NCBI GenBank assembly: GCA_015061365.1 | Contig: SUWS01000020.1 | Location: 1 to 43,787 of the forward strand | Origin: Lentimicrobiaceae bacterium | GTDB taxonomy: Bacteria; Bacteroidota; Bacteroidia; Bacteroidales; F082 | Length of the DNA: 43,787 bases | Direction of reading: 5' to 3' | Shown here: piece after piece, positions 26,062 to 34,530 of the stretch | How positions within the stretch are numbered: the stretch's first letter is position 1 | Layout of the letters: each line of letters opens with the position of its first letter | The notes under the pieces: generated by a model | Database searches by the model: none | Told to the model about the DNA's origin: nothing | What the model saw: only the letters and a program-made list of their open reading frames with translations | Translations under genes and position numbers: made by a program

Positions 26062-28518
26062 ATGATAAAGAAAGTCATTCTCATACTCATTATCACTATC
26101 TTAGGCATAGCTCCTGCTAATGCGCAGCGTCGTAACCCGAGCAAATCGGCTGACATCGCTTTCGAACGAAAACAATATAACGTGGCGATAGAACGCTACA
26201 AGAAAGCCTACAAAAAGACAGGCAAGAAGAAGTACGAACAAGAACGCACTTATATCACCCACCAACTTGCGGAATGTTACCGCCTCACTGAAGCAAGTAA
26301 ATTGGCGGAATCTCAATACAAACGTCTGATGCGTACCGAATATCCGAAGGAAAATCCGGAAGTATATCTCAACTACGCCAACGTCTTGAAAAGAAACCAG
26401 AAATATGACCTCGCGGCGGAGATCTACGCCATATATAATGAACTAATGCCAGACGATCCAAGAGGCTTCGCCGCATTGGAGGACATGCAATATATCCAGG
26501 AATGGATCGACTATCCATCAAAATATGAGGTAACTCGTCTTAGGAAACTCAACTCAAAGTCTGCCGATTTTGGCATCGCATGGGTGTCAAATAATTACAA
26601 CGAAGTAATATTCTCGTCTTCAAGAGAGGGCGGCTTATCCAAAGAAAAAGATGCCATCACGGGACAACACTTCCCCGACTTCTACATAGCACGCCAGAAC
26701 AAACAAGGCGAATGGGAAGAACCTGAACTCGCCGACGAAGAAGGTATCAACTCTACCGGCAGCGAAGGCACTCCTTTTATGAATCAGAACTTCTCCACCA
26801 TGTATTTCACACGCTGCCCCAACCACAAGAAACGTGAATCGGGATGCCAGATCATGAAAGCCGACCGCACTGGCAGCACCTACGGAGAACCGATAGCAGT
26901 GGAGATTAAAACGATAGACAGCTTGGATGTCGTGGGCCACCCTACCCTTTCGAGCGACGAATTAAAACTGATATTCGCTTCAGAGAGAAGAAACGGCATA
27001 GGCGGCAAAGACCTCTGGATCTCGGAAAGAGAAAGCAAAAGCGAAGAGTTCGGCAGACCAAGAAACCTGAGTGCGATAGTAAACACTGAAGGCGACGAAC
27101 TATATCCTTTCATGAGAAACGACAGCACTCTCTACTTCGCCTCAGACGGTCACGGCGGCATGGGCGGATTAGACATATTCGTCACGACATTAGACTCACT
27201 CGGAGAATGGACAACACCTGTCAATCTTAAATCACCCATCAACTCAATAGGTAACGACTACGGAATAACATTCCATCCTAACGAAGAAAGAGGATTCTTC
27301 ATCAGCAACAGAGACGTGAGAAACGGATTGGACGACGACATATATTATTTCATCGAACCTCCAGTATTGTTTACCATCAGCGGTAACATCAAAAACCTTA
27401 ACAGCCTGCAATACGTAGAAGGCGCGACAGTAAAGATCGAAGGCTCAGACGGGTCAAGTTACACAACCAACAGCAGCGAGACCGGTGCATTCCTTTTCAC
27501 CAACTCTCAAGTCAAGTTAAATACAACATACATATTAACCATCGACAAGAAAAACTATTTCACATTGACAGATACGATAAGTACAGAAGGTTTGGAATTC
27601 AGCCGCGACTTCAACGAGGAATATCAGATCAGCGTTATCCCGGATCTCCCTGTCGTTTTGCCAGACATCTTGTATGAACTATCACAATGGGAACTACAGC
27701 CACAGTTCGAAGATTCATTAAGAGGTCTCATCGAGATGTTACAGGTCAATCCTAACATCACCATCGAATTGGGTTCTCACACCGACAGCCGCGACACTCA
27801 CGAAAGAAACGACATACTATCTCAGAGACGCGCCCAGTCGGTATGCGACTATCTCGTCATCAGAGGTATCGACCCATTCCGTCTCACCGCTAAAGGTTAC
27901 GGAGAAAGAGTTCCGAGAACATTGCAGAAAGACTACACCTTCAAAGACTACACCTTCAAAGCCGGAACAACATTGACAGAAGAATATATCAGCAATCTTT
28001 CAAACGATGAACTGAAAGAATATGCACACCAACTGAATCGTAGGTCAGAGTTCAGAGTCATCAGCAAGGACTATATACCGAGAGAAAATATCAGCGACGA
28101 CCAAATGGCAATTGTCGACATGAAACATCAGGACAACGCCATCGACTTCGCTACAGACAAACAAGGATTCATCTCGTTCAAAGCTATCATCAACGCTTAT
28201 ACAGAAAACATCACATACGACCAGAATTTCGAGTTCGGAGTCTCGCAAAGAAAGGTGATGGAATTGCTCAACGACGGACTTATCGGCAAGGACGATTTCA
28301 TTGGCGACAATATCGACAGAATAATAACAGTGGGAGCTGTCGCCGACCGCGCCGAGTTCTACATCAAAGAAATGTGGATCGCCAACCGCTCAGTGAAGAA
28401 TATAAAAGTAAGAGTATATAATAACTTGAAGACAGACTGGCTTATCGGAGAAAAGACTCTCAAACAATTCGGAGAGTTCACCTTCGACACCGATACCATG
28501 AAACTCATTTTTAAATAA
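26062..28518 (+). CDS. porE: PorE-like T9SS protein (TPR, PD40 propeller, CRD, OmpA domains)
   Basis: The 818 residues have a signal peptide (to ANAQ), TPRs (about 25-145, DIAFERKQYNVAIERYKKAY), a PD40/WD40-like propeller (about 165-430, with repeated FSSSREGG, LIFASERRNGIGGKDLW, LYFASDGHGGMGGLDIF), a carboxypeptidase-regulatory-like domain (about 435-510), and an OmpA C-terminal peptidoglycan-binding domain (about 530-650, ITIELGSHTDSRD and LSQRRAQSVCDYL). This order is that of Porphyromonas PorE, which ties the T9SS to peptidoglycan. About 160 further residues follow the OmpA domain. A short in-frame duplication (DYTFKDYTFK) sits near residue 635. The number of cargo genes nearby supports a T9SS role. 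Confidence 0.8.
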   Translation: MIKKVILILIITILGIAPANAQRRNPSKSADIAFERKQYNVAIERYKKAYKKTGKKKYEQERTYITHQLAECYRLTEASKLAESQYKRLMRTEYPKENPEVYLNYANVLKRNQKYDLAAEIYAIYNELMPDDPRGFAALEDMQYIQEWIDYPSKYEVTRLRKLNSKSADFGIAWVSNNYNEVIFSSSREGGLSKEKDAITGQHFPDFYIARQNKQGEWEEPELADEEGINSTGSEGTPFMNQNFSTMYFTRCPNHKKRESGCQIMKADRTGSTYGEPIAVEIKTIDSLDVVGHPTLSSDELKLIFASERRNGIGGKDLWISERESKSEEFGRPRNLSAIVNTEGDELYPFMRNDSTLYFASDGHGGMGGLDIFVTTLDSLGEWTTPVNLKSPINSIGNDYGITFHPNEERGFFISNRDVRNGLDDDIYYFIEPPVLFTISGNIKNLNSLQYVEGATVKIEGSDGSSYTTNSSETGAFLFTNSQVKLNTTYILTIDKKNYFTLTDTISTEGLEFSRDFNEEYQISVIPDLPVVLPDILYELSQWELQPQFEDSLRGLIEMLQVNPNITIELGSHTDSRDTHERNDILSQRRAQSVCDYLVIRGIDPFRLTAKGYGERVPRTLQKDYTFKDYTFKAGTTLTEEYISNLSNDELKEYAHQLNRRSEFRVISKDYIPRENISDDQMAIVDMKHQDNAIDFATDKQGFISFKAIINAYTENITYDQNFEFGVSQRKVMELLNDGLIGKDDFIGDNIDRIITVGAVADRAEFYIKEMWIANRSVKNIKVRVYNNLKTDWLIGEKTLKQFGEFTFDTDTMKLIFK

Positions 28519-28527
28519 AGAAAAGCA

Positions 28528-29694
28528 ATGTCAGTAGAAAAGCGTTATCAACTTCGTGGCGTCTCAGCAGAGAAAGAAGACATCCACAATGCAATCAAGA
28601 ATTTAGATAAAGGATTGTTCCCTAATGCATTTTGTAAAATCATCCCTGATGTGTTAGGCGGCGACGATGAGTATTGTAACATCATGCATGCCGACGGCGC
28701 AGGCACCAAGTCATCATTAGCTTATCTTTATTGGAAAGAGACAGGCGACTTGTCGGTTTGGGCGGGCATAGCTCAAGACGCTATCGTCATGAACACCGAC
28801 GACCTCCTTTGTATCGGTGCGACAGATAAGATGTTACTTTCTTCAACAATAGGTCGTAACAAGAATCTCATCCCAGGCGAAGTAATATCAGCCATCATCA
28901 ACGGAACAGAAGAGTTTCTCGCTAAACTGCGTTCTCTCGGATGCGGCATCTACCTCACAGGCGGCGAGACTGCCGACGTAGGCGACTTGGTAAGAACAGT
29001 GATCGTAGACAGCACCGTGACGGCTCGCATGAGAAGAGATGAAGTTATTGAAAACAACATCAAAGCCGGTGACGTCATCGTAGGTTTCTCTTCATCGGGA
29101 CAAGCTACCTACGAAGACAGATACAACGGCGGCATGGGCAGCAATGGTCTCACCTCAGCACGTCACGACGTATTAGGTCATTATCTCGCAGAGAAATATG
29201 AAGAAAGCTATGACCATTCTATCCCGGAAGACTTGATTTATTCAGGACCTCATACCTTGACAGAATCTACCGAGATTGAAGGCGTCGACGTAGGAAAACT
29301 CATCCTCTCCCCTACCCGTACATATCTGCCTATGATGGTTCCTATCCTGAACAACTTCAGAAAACAAATCAACGGCATCATACATTGCAGCGGCGGCGCA
29401 CAAACAAAGGTGCTTCACTTCACAAAAGACTTACACATCGTTAAAGATAATATGTTCAAGTTACCTCCACTCTTCCGCATGATTCAAGAGTCGTCGGGAA
29501 CAGACTGGAAAGAAATGTATAAGGTCTTTAACATGGGACATCGTCTCGAGATATATACCAACGAGAAAGCCGCTGAAGAAATGATCCAGATAGCTAAGGG
29601 CTTCAATATCGAGGCTCAGATCGTCGGTCATGTCGAAGCATCAGAAAAGAAACAACTTACCATCAAGAGTGAGTTCGGAACTTTCGAATATTAA
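28528..29694 (+). CDS. purM: Phosphoribosylformylglycinamidine cyclo-ligase (AIR synthetase)
   Basis: Catalyses ATP-dependent closure of FGAM to AIR, the fifth step of purine synthesis. The 388-residue protein has the PurM features HADGAGTKSSLAYLYW, NTDDLLCIGA, LTGGETADVGDLVRT and a late PTRTYLPMMVPIL. This is the longer Bacteroidota form. It starts 9 bp after porE and is followed by prfA after 20 bp, so all three are probably in one transcript. Confidence 0.94.
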   Translation: MSVEKRYQLRGVSAEKEDIHNAIKNLDKGLFPNAFCKIIPDVLGGDDEYCNIMHADGAGTKSSLAYLYWKETGDLSVWAGIAQDAIVMNTDDLLCIGATDKMLLSSTIGRNKNLIPGEVISAIINGTEEFLAKLRSLGCGIYLTGGETADVGDLVRTVIVDSTVTARMRRDEVIENNIKAGDVIVGFSSSGQATYEDRYNGGMGSNGLTSARHDVLGHYLAEKYEESYDHSIPEDLIYSGPHTLTESTEIEGVDVGKLILSPTRTYLPMMVPILNNFRKQINGIIHCSGGAQTKVLHFTKDLHIVKDNMFKLPPLFRMIQESSGTDWKEMYKVFNMGHRLEIYTNEKAAEEMIQIAKGFNIEAQIVGHVEASEKKQLTIKSEFGTFEY

Positions 29695-29714
29695 TAAAAA
29701 TTAACCTACCAAAG

Positions 29715-30785
29715 ATGGAAATCATTGATAAGTTAGAAGCTATTAAAGAAAAATGGGAAGCACTCGGCGAACAGCTCAACGACCCTGAGATCATAGGCGA
29801 CATGAAACGCTTCGTCAAGGTCAACAAGGACTACAAGGACTTGGAACCTATCGTCGTGGCTTTTAAGGAATATAAAAATCTTTTATCCAATATTGAAGAA
29901 GCTCGCGAGATCTTGAAAAACGAGAAAGACGAAGATATGCGCGAGATGGCTCAAGAAGAGTTAACGACATCAGAACAACGATGTGAGACACTCGTAGAAG
30001 ACATCCGTCTCATGCTCATCCCTAAGGATCCTACCGACGACAAAAACGCCGTCATGGAGATACGAGCAGGCACCGGCGGCGATGAAGCCTCCATATTTGC
30101 CGGCGACTTATACAGAATGTATATCAGATACTGCGAGACCAAAGGCTGGAAGATAGAACTCGTTGAGATGAACGAAGGTACCGCCGGCGGCTTCAAAGAA
30201 ATAGTATTTAACGTCATCGGCGACGGAGCTTACGGTTTGCTGAAATTCGAATCGGGAGTGCATCGCGTTCAGCGCGTACCTAAGACTGAGACTCAAGGCA
30301 GAATACATACCTCGGCAGCGTCTGTCGTAGTTCTTCCTGAAGCAGAAGAATTCGATGTCGAACTCAACGAGAAGGACATCCGTAAAGAGACTTTCTGCGC
30401 ATCAGGACCTGGAGGACAATCTGTTAATACAACATATTCGGCAGTGCGTCTCACCCATATACCCAGTGGCATCGTGGTTTCTTGTCAGGATGAGAAGTCT
30501 CAGATCAAGAACTTGGCAACAGCGATGAAAGTGTTGAGAACTCGTCTCTACGAAAGAGAATACAACAAATACTTGGAAAGCATCGCCTCGCAAAGAAAGA
30601 CAATGGTATCGACAGGCGACCGTTCAGCTAAGATCAGAACATACAACTATCCTCAAGGTCGCGTCACCGACCATCGTATCAACTTGACGATTTATAATCT
30701 GCAAGCTATTGTAGATGGCGATATCAACGAGATTATTGAAAAACTGCAGATGGCTGAAAATGCGGAACGACTTAAAGAAAATTGA
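29715..30785 (+). CDS. prfA: Peptide chain release factor 1
   Basis: Recognises UAA and UAG at the ribosomal A site. The 356 residues include the codon-recognition region with PKT in HRVQRVPKTETQGRIHTSAA (the PxT motif of RF1), and the catalytic GGQ near residue 233 in ASGPGGQSVNTTYSAVRLTH. The last codons and the TGA stop (LKEN) run straight into an AATTGAA heptamer array. Confidence 0.96.
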   Translation: MEIIDKLEAIKEKWEALGEQLNDPEIIGDMKRFVKVNKDYKDLEPIVVAFKEYKNLLSNIEEAREILKNEKDEDMREMAQEELTTSEQRCETLVEDIRLMLIPKDPTDDKNAVMEIRAGTGGDEASIFAGDLYRMYIRYCETKGWKIELVEMNEGTAGGFKEIVFNVIGDGAYGLLKFESGVHRVQRVPKTETQGRIHTSAASVVVLPEAEEFDVELNEKDIRKETFCASGPGGQSVNTTYSAVRLTHIPSGIVVSCQDEKSQIKNLATAMKVLRTRLYEREYNKYLESIASQRKTMVSTGDRSAKIRTYNYPQGRVTDHRINLTIYNLQAIVDGDINEIIEKLQMAENAERLKEN

Positions 30786-30935
30786 TAATTGAAAATTGAA
30801 AGTTGAAAATTGAAAATTTTAAATTGGTTTAAGGTTTAATGCTTAAGGTTAGATTTAGATAAACTATAAAACTTCTAACTCTCAACTTTAAAACTACTCT
30901 AAACTATAAACCTTAAACTCTAAACTAAAAATAAT
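30784..30935. repeat. Heptamer arrays between prfA and pyrF
   Basis: AATTGAA/AGTTGAA units start in the prfA stop codon (30784-30825). After about 40 bp with GGTTTAAG/GCTTAAG units come ACTATAA/CTCAACT/CTAAACT units (30862-30926) that end just before pyrF. Confidence 0.75.
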
Positions 30936-30939
30936 AGTC

Positions 30940-31761
30940 ATGAACAAAAAACAATTAGTAGAACAAATCTTTGCAAAGAAATCATTCCTTTGCGTCGGGT
31001 TAGACACCGACATCAACAAGATTCCACAACATCTCTTGGAATGTGAAGATCCGGTCTTCGAATTCAACAGACAGATTATCGATGCTACAGCACAATATAC
31101 GATAGCATACAAACCTAACAACGCTTTTTATGAAGTTTACGGCGCTAAAGGTTGGGAAAGCTTGGACAAGACTATAAAATATATCAAGGCAAATTATCCG
31201 GAGATCTTCGTCATCGCCGACGCTAAGAGAGGCGACATTGGCAACACCTCCGCCAACTACGCAAGAGCCTTCTTCGAGACAATGAACAGCGACGCCATCA
31301 CAGTGGCTCCTTATATGGGATTGGATTCTGTTGAACCATTCTTAGGCTTCGAAGACAAATGGGTCATCCTGTTAGCGCTCACTTCAAATAAAGGTTCTAA
31401 AGATTTCCAATATCTTAACATAGAAGGTCACGAACTTTATAAAGAAGTACTCGCCAAATCTGCAACATGGGCTGACGACAACAAGATGATGTATGTTGTC
31501 GGTGCGACACATCCTGAAGAATTAGGCGAGATAAGAAAGATGTTACCGAATCACTTCCTGTTAGTTCCTGGCGTTGGAGCACAAGGCGGCGACTTGGCAG
31601 CAGTAGCAAAATACGGTCTCAACAAAGAATGCGGCTTGATCGTAAACTCCTCAAGAGGCATCATCTACGCTTCAAAAGAAAAAGACTTCGCCGAGAAAGC
31701 AGCCGAAGAAGCAAGAAAACTACAACAACAAATGGAACAACAATTGACAATTAACAATTAA
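30940..31761 (+). CDS. pyrF: Orotidine 5'-phosphate decarboxylase
   Basis: Last step of UMP synthesis. The 273-residue protein is of the longer type II branch: [14 protein letters not shown] at the start, the catalytic segment [18 protein letters not shown] (Asp-Lys-Asp-type active site), and [10 protein letters not shown] near the end. The C-terminus ([11 protein letters not shown]) passes without a break into a CAATTAA heptamer array that holds the stop codon; the natural end was probably around KLQQ. It is downstream of purM-prfA. Confidence 0.95.
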   Translation: MNKKQLVEQIFAKKSFLCVGLDTDINKIPQHLLECEDPVFEFNRQIIDATAQYTIAYKPNNAFYEVYGAKGWESLDKTIKYIKANYPEIFVIADAKRGDIGNTSANYARAFFETMNSDAITVAPYMGLDSVEPFLGFEDKWVILLALTSNKGSKDFQYLNIEGHELYKEVLAKSATWADDNKMMYVVGATHPEELGEIRKMLPNHFLLVPGVGAQGGDLAAVAKYGLNKECGLIVNSSRGIIYASKEKDFAEKAAEEARKLQQQMEQQLTINN

Positions 31762-31772
31762 CAATAAATGTA

Positions 31773-31821
31773 GAGACGTATCAACGATATATTGTTTAAT
31801 TAGGTATCGTTGATACGTCTC
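31773..31821. repeat. GTAGAGACG hairpin, copy 2
   Basis: Arms GAGACGTATCAACGAT and ATCGTTGATACGTCTC are perfect 16-bp inverted repeats around 17 nt. It follows pyrF and its heptamer tail by 11 bp, in the standard order gene, array, TGTAGAGACG hairpin. Confidence 0.88.
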
Positions 31822-31828
31822 AAATTTT

Positions 31829-32066
31829 AAGGGGACTTCTATAAATTTACCTAAGAATGAATTGCTTAAGGGGACTTCTATAAATTCCCCGTTTAAATAA
31901 ATTTTGACAATTATGTTAAAAACTTTTGCGTGCTTTATGTTTCTCTTTGGAATCTTTTTGTTTTTCTTTCAATCACATAGCTTGCTATGCTCTTTCGAGA
32001 AAAACAAAAATCTTCTCAAAGATAAAATCATAAATCACTCGCAAAGCAATTTATAGAAGTCCCCTT
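31829..32066. repeat. MITE-like region with AAGGGGACTTCTATAAATT repeats
   Basis: The 19-mer AAGGGGACTTCTATAAATT occurs directly at 31829-31847 and 31868-31886 and inverted at 32048-32066, so a 199-bp segment is bounded by perfect 19-bp inverted repeats. Inside are a short palindromic phrase (CATAGCTTGCTATG) and a 47-codon hydrophobic reading frame (31913-32056, MLKTFACFMFLFGIFLFFFQ) that is probably not a gene. This stretch otherwise holds nothing recognisable. Variants of the inverted copy lie at 18000-18026 and 32661-32690. Confidence 0.75.
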
Positions 32067-32517
32067 AATCTTTCACTGATTCTATTTTTAATACTCTTAG
32101 AATATTGAAAACAAATAAGCAAACGCTCAACGTAAAAGTCCAATAGAAAATTAATTTGATGTCATTTTGTAGTGCAATCGTCGGAATAACAAGCAACAAA
32201 CAATAAACAATATTTGGAATAAGTAATATCTTGCTTAAGATATTTTTATTAACGTTTATATATTCTGTTACAATAAATTTGGGCAGTTGCGAAAAATCAT
32301 CCTTAGATTTAATCCTAAGAATCTTAAAAATTACCAATCTAATTACACCCTCAATTAAAAGGAATGACACACCTGCGATGACCAAATATCTTATATCATC
32401 ACCGATATTTATTGATGGCAAAACAAGCATACACCATCCTAATATTGCGACAATGATTAAAACAAATAATATAAACGCTATGTCATATTTAATTCTTATA
32501 CAATTTAAATCATTCAT
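32065..32517 (-). CDS. Small membrane protein, unknown function
   Basis: The 150-residue product has four likely membrane segments (about 14-33, 42-63, 98-114, 122-141). No family was recognised. Its stop codon lies within the inverted copy of the AAGGGGACTTC repeat. It follows the 74-codon frame (32584-32808) by 66 bp on the same strand and may be cotranscribed with it. AT content is high, like the surrounding accessory stretch. Confidence 0.55.
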   Translation of the reverse strand: MNDLNCIRIKYDIAFILFVLIIVAILGWCMLVLPSINIGDDIRYLVIAGVSFLLIEGVIRLVIFKILRIKSKDDFSQLPKFIVTEYINVNKNILSKILLIPNIVYCLLLVIPTIALQNDIKLIFYWTFTLSVCLFVFNILRVLKIESVKD

Positions 32518-32583
32518 ATTTTTTACATGTTTTGGTTATTTAATTATTGATTTAACAAAATATGAAGTTGGGATCTAACCAAC

Positions 32584-32808
32584 TCAATAGAAGAAGGAAT
32601 TTACCTTGCCGATGATGGCAACATTACCCTTTTTGATACAAGGCAAATTCATAAATCTTTCGAAAAGCAATTTATAGAAATCCCCTAAAAACATTGATTC
32701 AGTCATGTTAGCTGTGTAAATACTTTCACAATGCAGAGTCATTATTTGCATTACTTTTTTTCCCGCATTACAAACTCTTACTTGCTCTGATGAAATTAAT
32801 TCTGTCAT
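32584..32808 (-). CDS. Small hypothetical protein with consensus promoter; tail from repeat DNA
   Basis: The 74-residue frame begins MTELISSEQVRVCNAGKKVM and has a perfect -7 box 65 bp upstream (32874-32881), which argues that it is expressed. From about residue 40 the coding DNA is a copy of the CTTCTATAAATTGC repeat (FLGDFYKLLFERF), so the original C-terminus may have been replaced. No function was recognised. Confidence 0.45.
   Translation of the reverse strand: MTELISSEQVRVCNAGKKVMQIMTLHCESIYTANMTESMFLGDFYKLLFERFMNLPCIKKGNVAIIGKVNSFFY
32661..32690. repeat. CTTCTATAAATTGC-type dispersed repeat inside a small ORF
   Basis: AAAGCAATTTATAGAAATCC then CCTAAAA is a variant of 18000-18026 and 32041-32067. 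Confidence 0.6.
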
Positions 32809-32873
32809 AATTTTATAATTTTAAGTTTTCGAGTTCGTCCCGAAACCGGCAGACCGATCATCAATCTGCGACG

Positions 32874-32881
32874 CAAAATTA
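32874..32881 (-). promoter_or_regulatory. -7 box of the 74-codon gene
   Basis: The minus strand reads TAATTTTG, a perfect match. The leader of about 60 nt contains GC-rich CGGTCTGCCGGTTTCGGGAC, which can form a small hairpin and is unusual in this AT-rich area. Confidence 0.6.
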
Positions 32882-32907
32882 TGCAGAATCAATTATTTCA
32901 CACTATG

Positions 32908-34395
32908 TTATATTATGTTGTCGTTATGTTTCTGTAAAAAGGACATCAAATCCTCATTGATATTGCTCATCTTTGTCTTCTCAACGACTCGTTTTCTTCT
33001 GCTCACACAACCTTGATACGACAAACCTAAAAGTGCAGCCTTATGAATTTCAGAAATGTTCAGAAGTGAAATCATACAATAATCGATTTCTCCTTTGTTC
33101 AATTCAGGGAATGTCTTTCTAAGTTCATCGACAAAATTATTAAAACAAAGGTTTATCATCTTTTCTAAATTCATCTTCTCATTTTCCTTGAGACAAATCA
33201 TGCTGGCACTTACATTGACAGCACTTAAATCCGATTCATTTTCACACTTATCTTTAATCGAAAGGAAAATATCAGATAAAGTGAAACGGTCCCATCTTTC
33301 AGAGAAATATTTTTTGCTTACCGTTCTTCTTTTTTTCTTTATGAGAATGAGAAAGGATAAAGTCATTATAATGATTAATGTAGAAATCATGAAAATAAAA
33401 TAACTATCTCCGTTCTTATTCACAACATTCTGACTTTCCTTTTCATATTCATGCAGAAGATTTTCTGCGGCAGAAGCCGCTCTCTTATATTCAGAGAAAA
33501 TGTCGTTTATTGAATCATATTTTATATCGTGATAAACCGATGATATTGTATCACCATTAATAAGATATAAATCCGAGAGTTGTTTGTGCGCCGACATCTG
33601 TTTTATCATATTATCTGAACCAAGTGCGATGATGGAATGTTTTATAGCTCCGTCAATATCGCCTTCTATCTGATATAATACAGAAAGATAACTGTTCAAA
33701 GAATAATTCATAGCGATTCTGTTGTCAGGAAGCAGACTTATCCCTTTCATTCTGTTTGGTGACAATCCTTCTAACTTTTCCTTTTGATGAAATGCAGTCG
33801 TCAGAGCCATATATAACGCAGAGATCAGAGGTTCTTCATTCTTGGCGAAGTTCATGCTTTTCTGCATATAATATTGCAAAGTATCAGGATTCTCATTCTC
33901 AGAAAGATAATAACATATATTACCTATTCTTCGATAATCGTGAACGATATTGTTAGAATCTAAAGAATTGAGACAATAATCCAAAGACTTAAAATATAAC
34001 TCCTTAGCCAGAGTATAATTCTCACAATCATAGAAAACGTCAGCGATGTTTTTATAAATGTCACCTTTTAGATTTTGATTATCTTTTACCTTGTCGGAAA
34101 ACTTCAACGCGCTAATATATTCCTTTATAGCGACATTGAAATTACATTTGGTATAATGACAATAACCTAAAATACGGTGAGATTCAGATAAAAGGTAATA
34201 TCTGTTATCATCAGCATCATTAAGCGAATCAATGAAGCCGTTGACGGATATTATCATATCATCGTCAGCAACTTCATTGTTCAAGAAATATGTTTCAAAA
34301 TTATCAAGAACTTCGGTATTTTCTAAAGACTTTTTATCATAAACATCACAAGAAATAAAAACGATAAAAATCAAAACAAAAAACAAACGTCTCAT
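32908..34395 (-). CDS. TPR lipoprotein with a transmembrane segment and a C-terminal regulatory domain
   Basis: The 495-residue product has a lipobox FISC (Cys16) and TPR repeats over about residues 50-290 (SHRILGYCHYTKCNFNVAIK, NIADVFYDCENYTLAKELYF). A membrane segment follows (about 328-350, FIFMISTLIIIMTLSFLILI) with KKKRR after it. The cytoplasmic C-terminus (about 370-490) ends with a helix-turn-helix-like stretch around GEIDYCMISLLNISEIHKAA and LSYQGCVSRRKRVVEK. It shares this architecture with the protein at 22681-24081, although sequence identity is low. It sits divergent from nothing and upstream of no obvious target, so what it senses or controls is unknown. Confidence 0.65.
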   Translation of the reverse strand: MRRLFFVLIFIVFISCDVYDKKSLENTEVLDNFETYFLNNEVADDDMIISVNGFIDSLNDADDNRYYLLSESHRILGYCHYTKCNFNVAIKEYISALKFSDKVKDNQNLKGDIYKNIADVFYDCENYTLAKELYFKSLDYCLNSLDSNNIVHDYRRIGNICYYLSENENPDTLQYYMQKSMNFAKNEEPLISALYMALTTAFHQKEKLEGLSPNRMKGISLLPDNRIAMNYSLNSYLSVLYQIEGDIDGAIKHSIIALGSDNMIKQMSAHKQLSDLYLINGDTISSVYHDIKYDSINDIFSEYKRAASAAENLLHEYEKESQNVVNKNGDSYFIFMISTLIIIMTLSFLILIKKKRRTVSKKYFSERWDRFTLSDIFLSIKDKCENESDLSAVNVSASMICLKENEKMNLEKMINLCFNNFVDELRKTFPELNKGEIDYCMISLLNISEIHKAALLGLSYQGCVSRRKRVVEKTKMSNINEDLMSFLQKHNDNII

Positions 34396-34430
34396 ACAAT
34401 TTTAACATCTTCTCATATTTTCAATTCGTA

Positions 34431-34486
34431 AGACGCACCAATTACATATTGTTTGTTTTCAAAGGTGTAATATGTCACGTCTCTAC
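34431..34486. repeat. GTAGAGACG hairpin, copy 3
   Basis: Degenerate copy: AGACGCACCAATTACATA on the left and TGTAATATGTCACGTCTCTA on the right. On the minus strand it follows the Omp28-like stop codon and an ATTGAAA heptamer array. Confidence 0.7.
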
Positions 34487-34489
34487 CAT

Positions 34490-34530
34490 AATTTTCAATT
34501 TTCAATTTTCAATTTTCAATTTTCAATTAT
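34490..34530. repeat. Heptamer array holding the stop codon of the Omp28-like gene
   Basis: Five to six CAATTTT units run from 34490 to 34530; on the minus strand they encode the end IIEN and the TGA stop at 34516. Confidence 0.8.

Noticed and set aside
31955..31990. CATAGCTTGCTATG palindrome as a possible regulatory site
   Set aside because: Located inside a repeat element with no nearby gene start; kept only as part of that element.
31913..32056. 47-codon hydrophobic frame that could encode a small toxin-like peptide
   Set aside because: It lies wholly within a dispersed-repeat region and its stop codon is part of the repeat; no promoter was seen.
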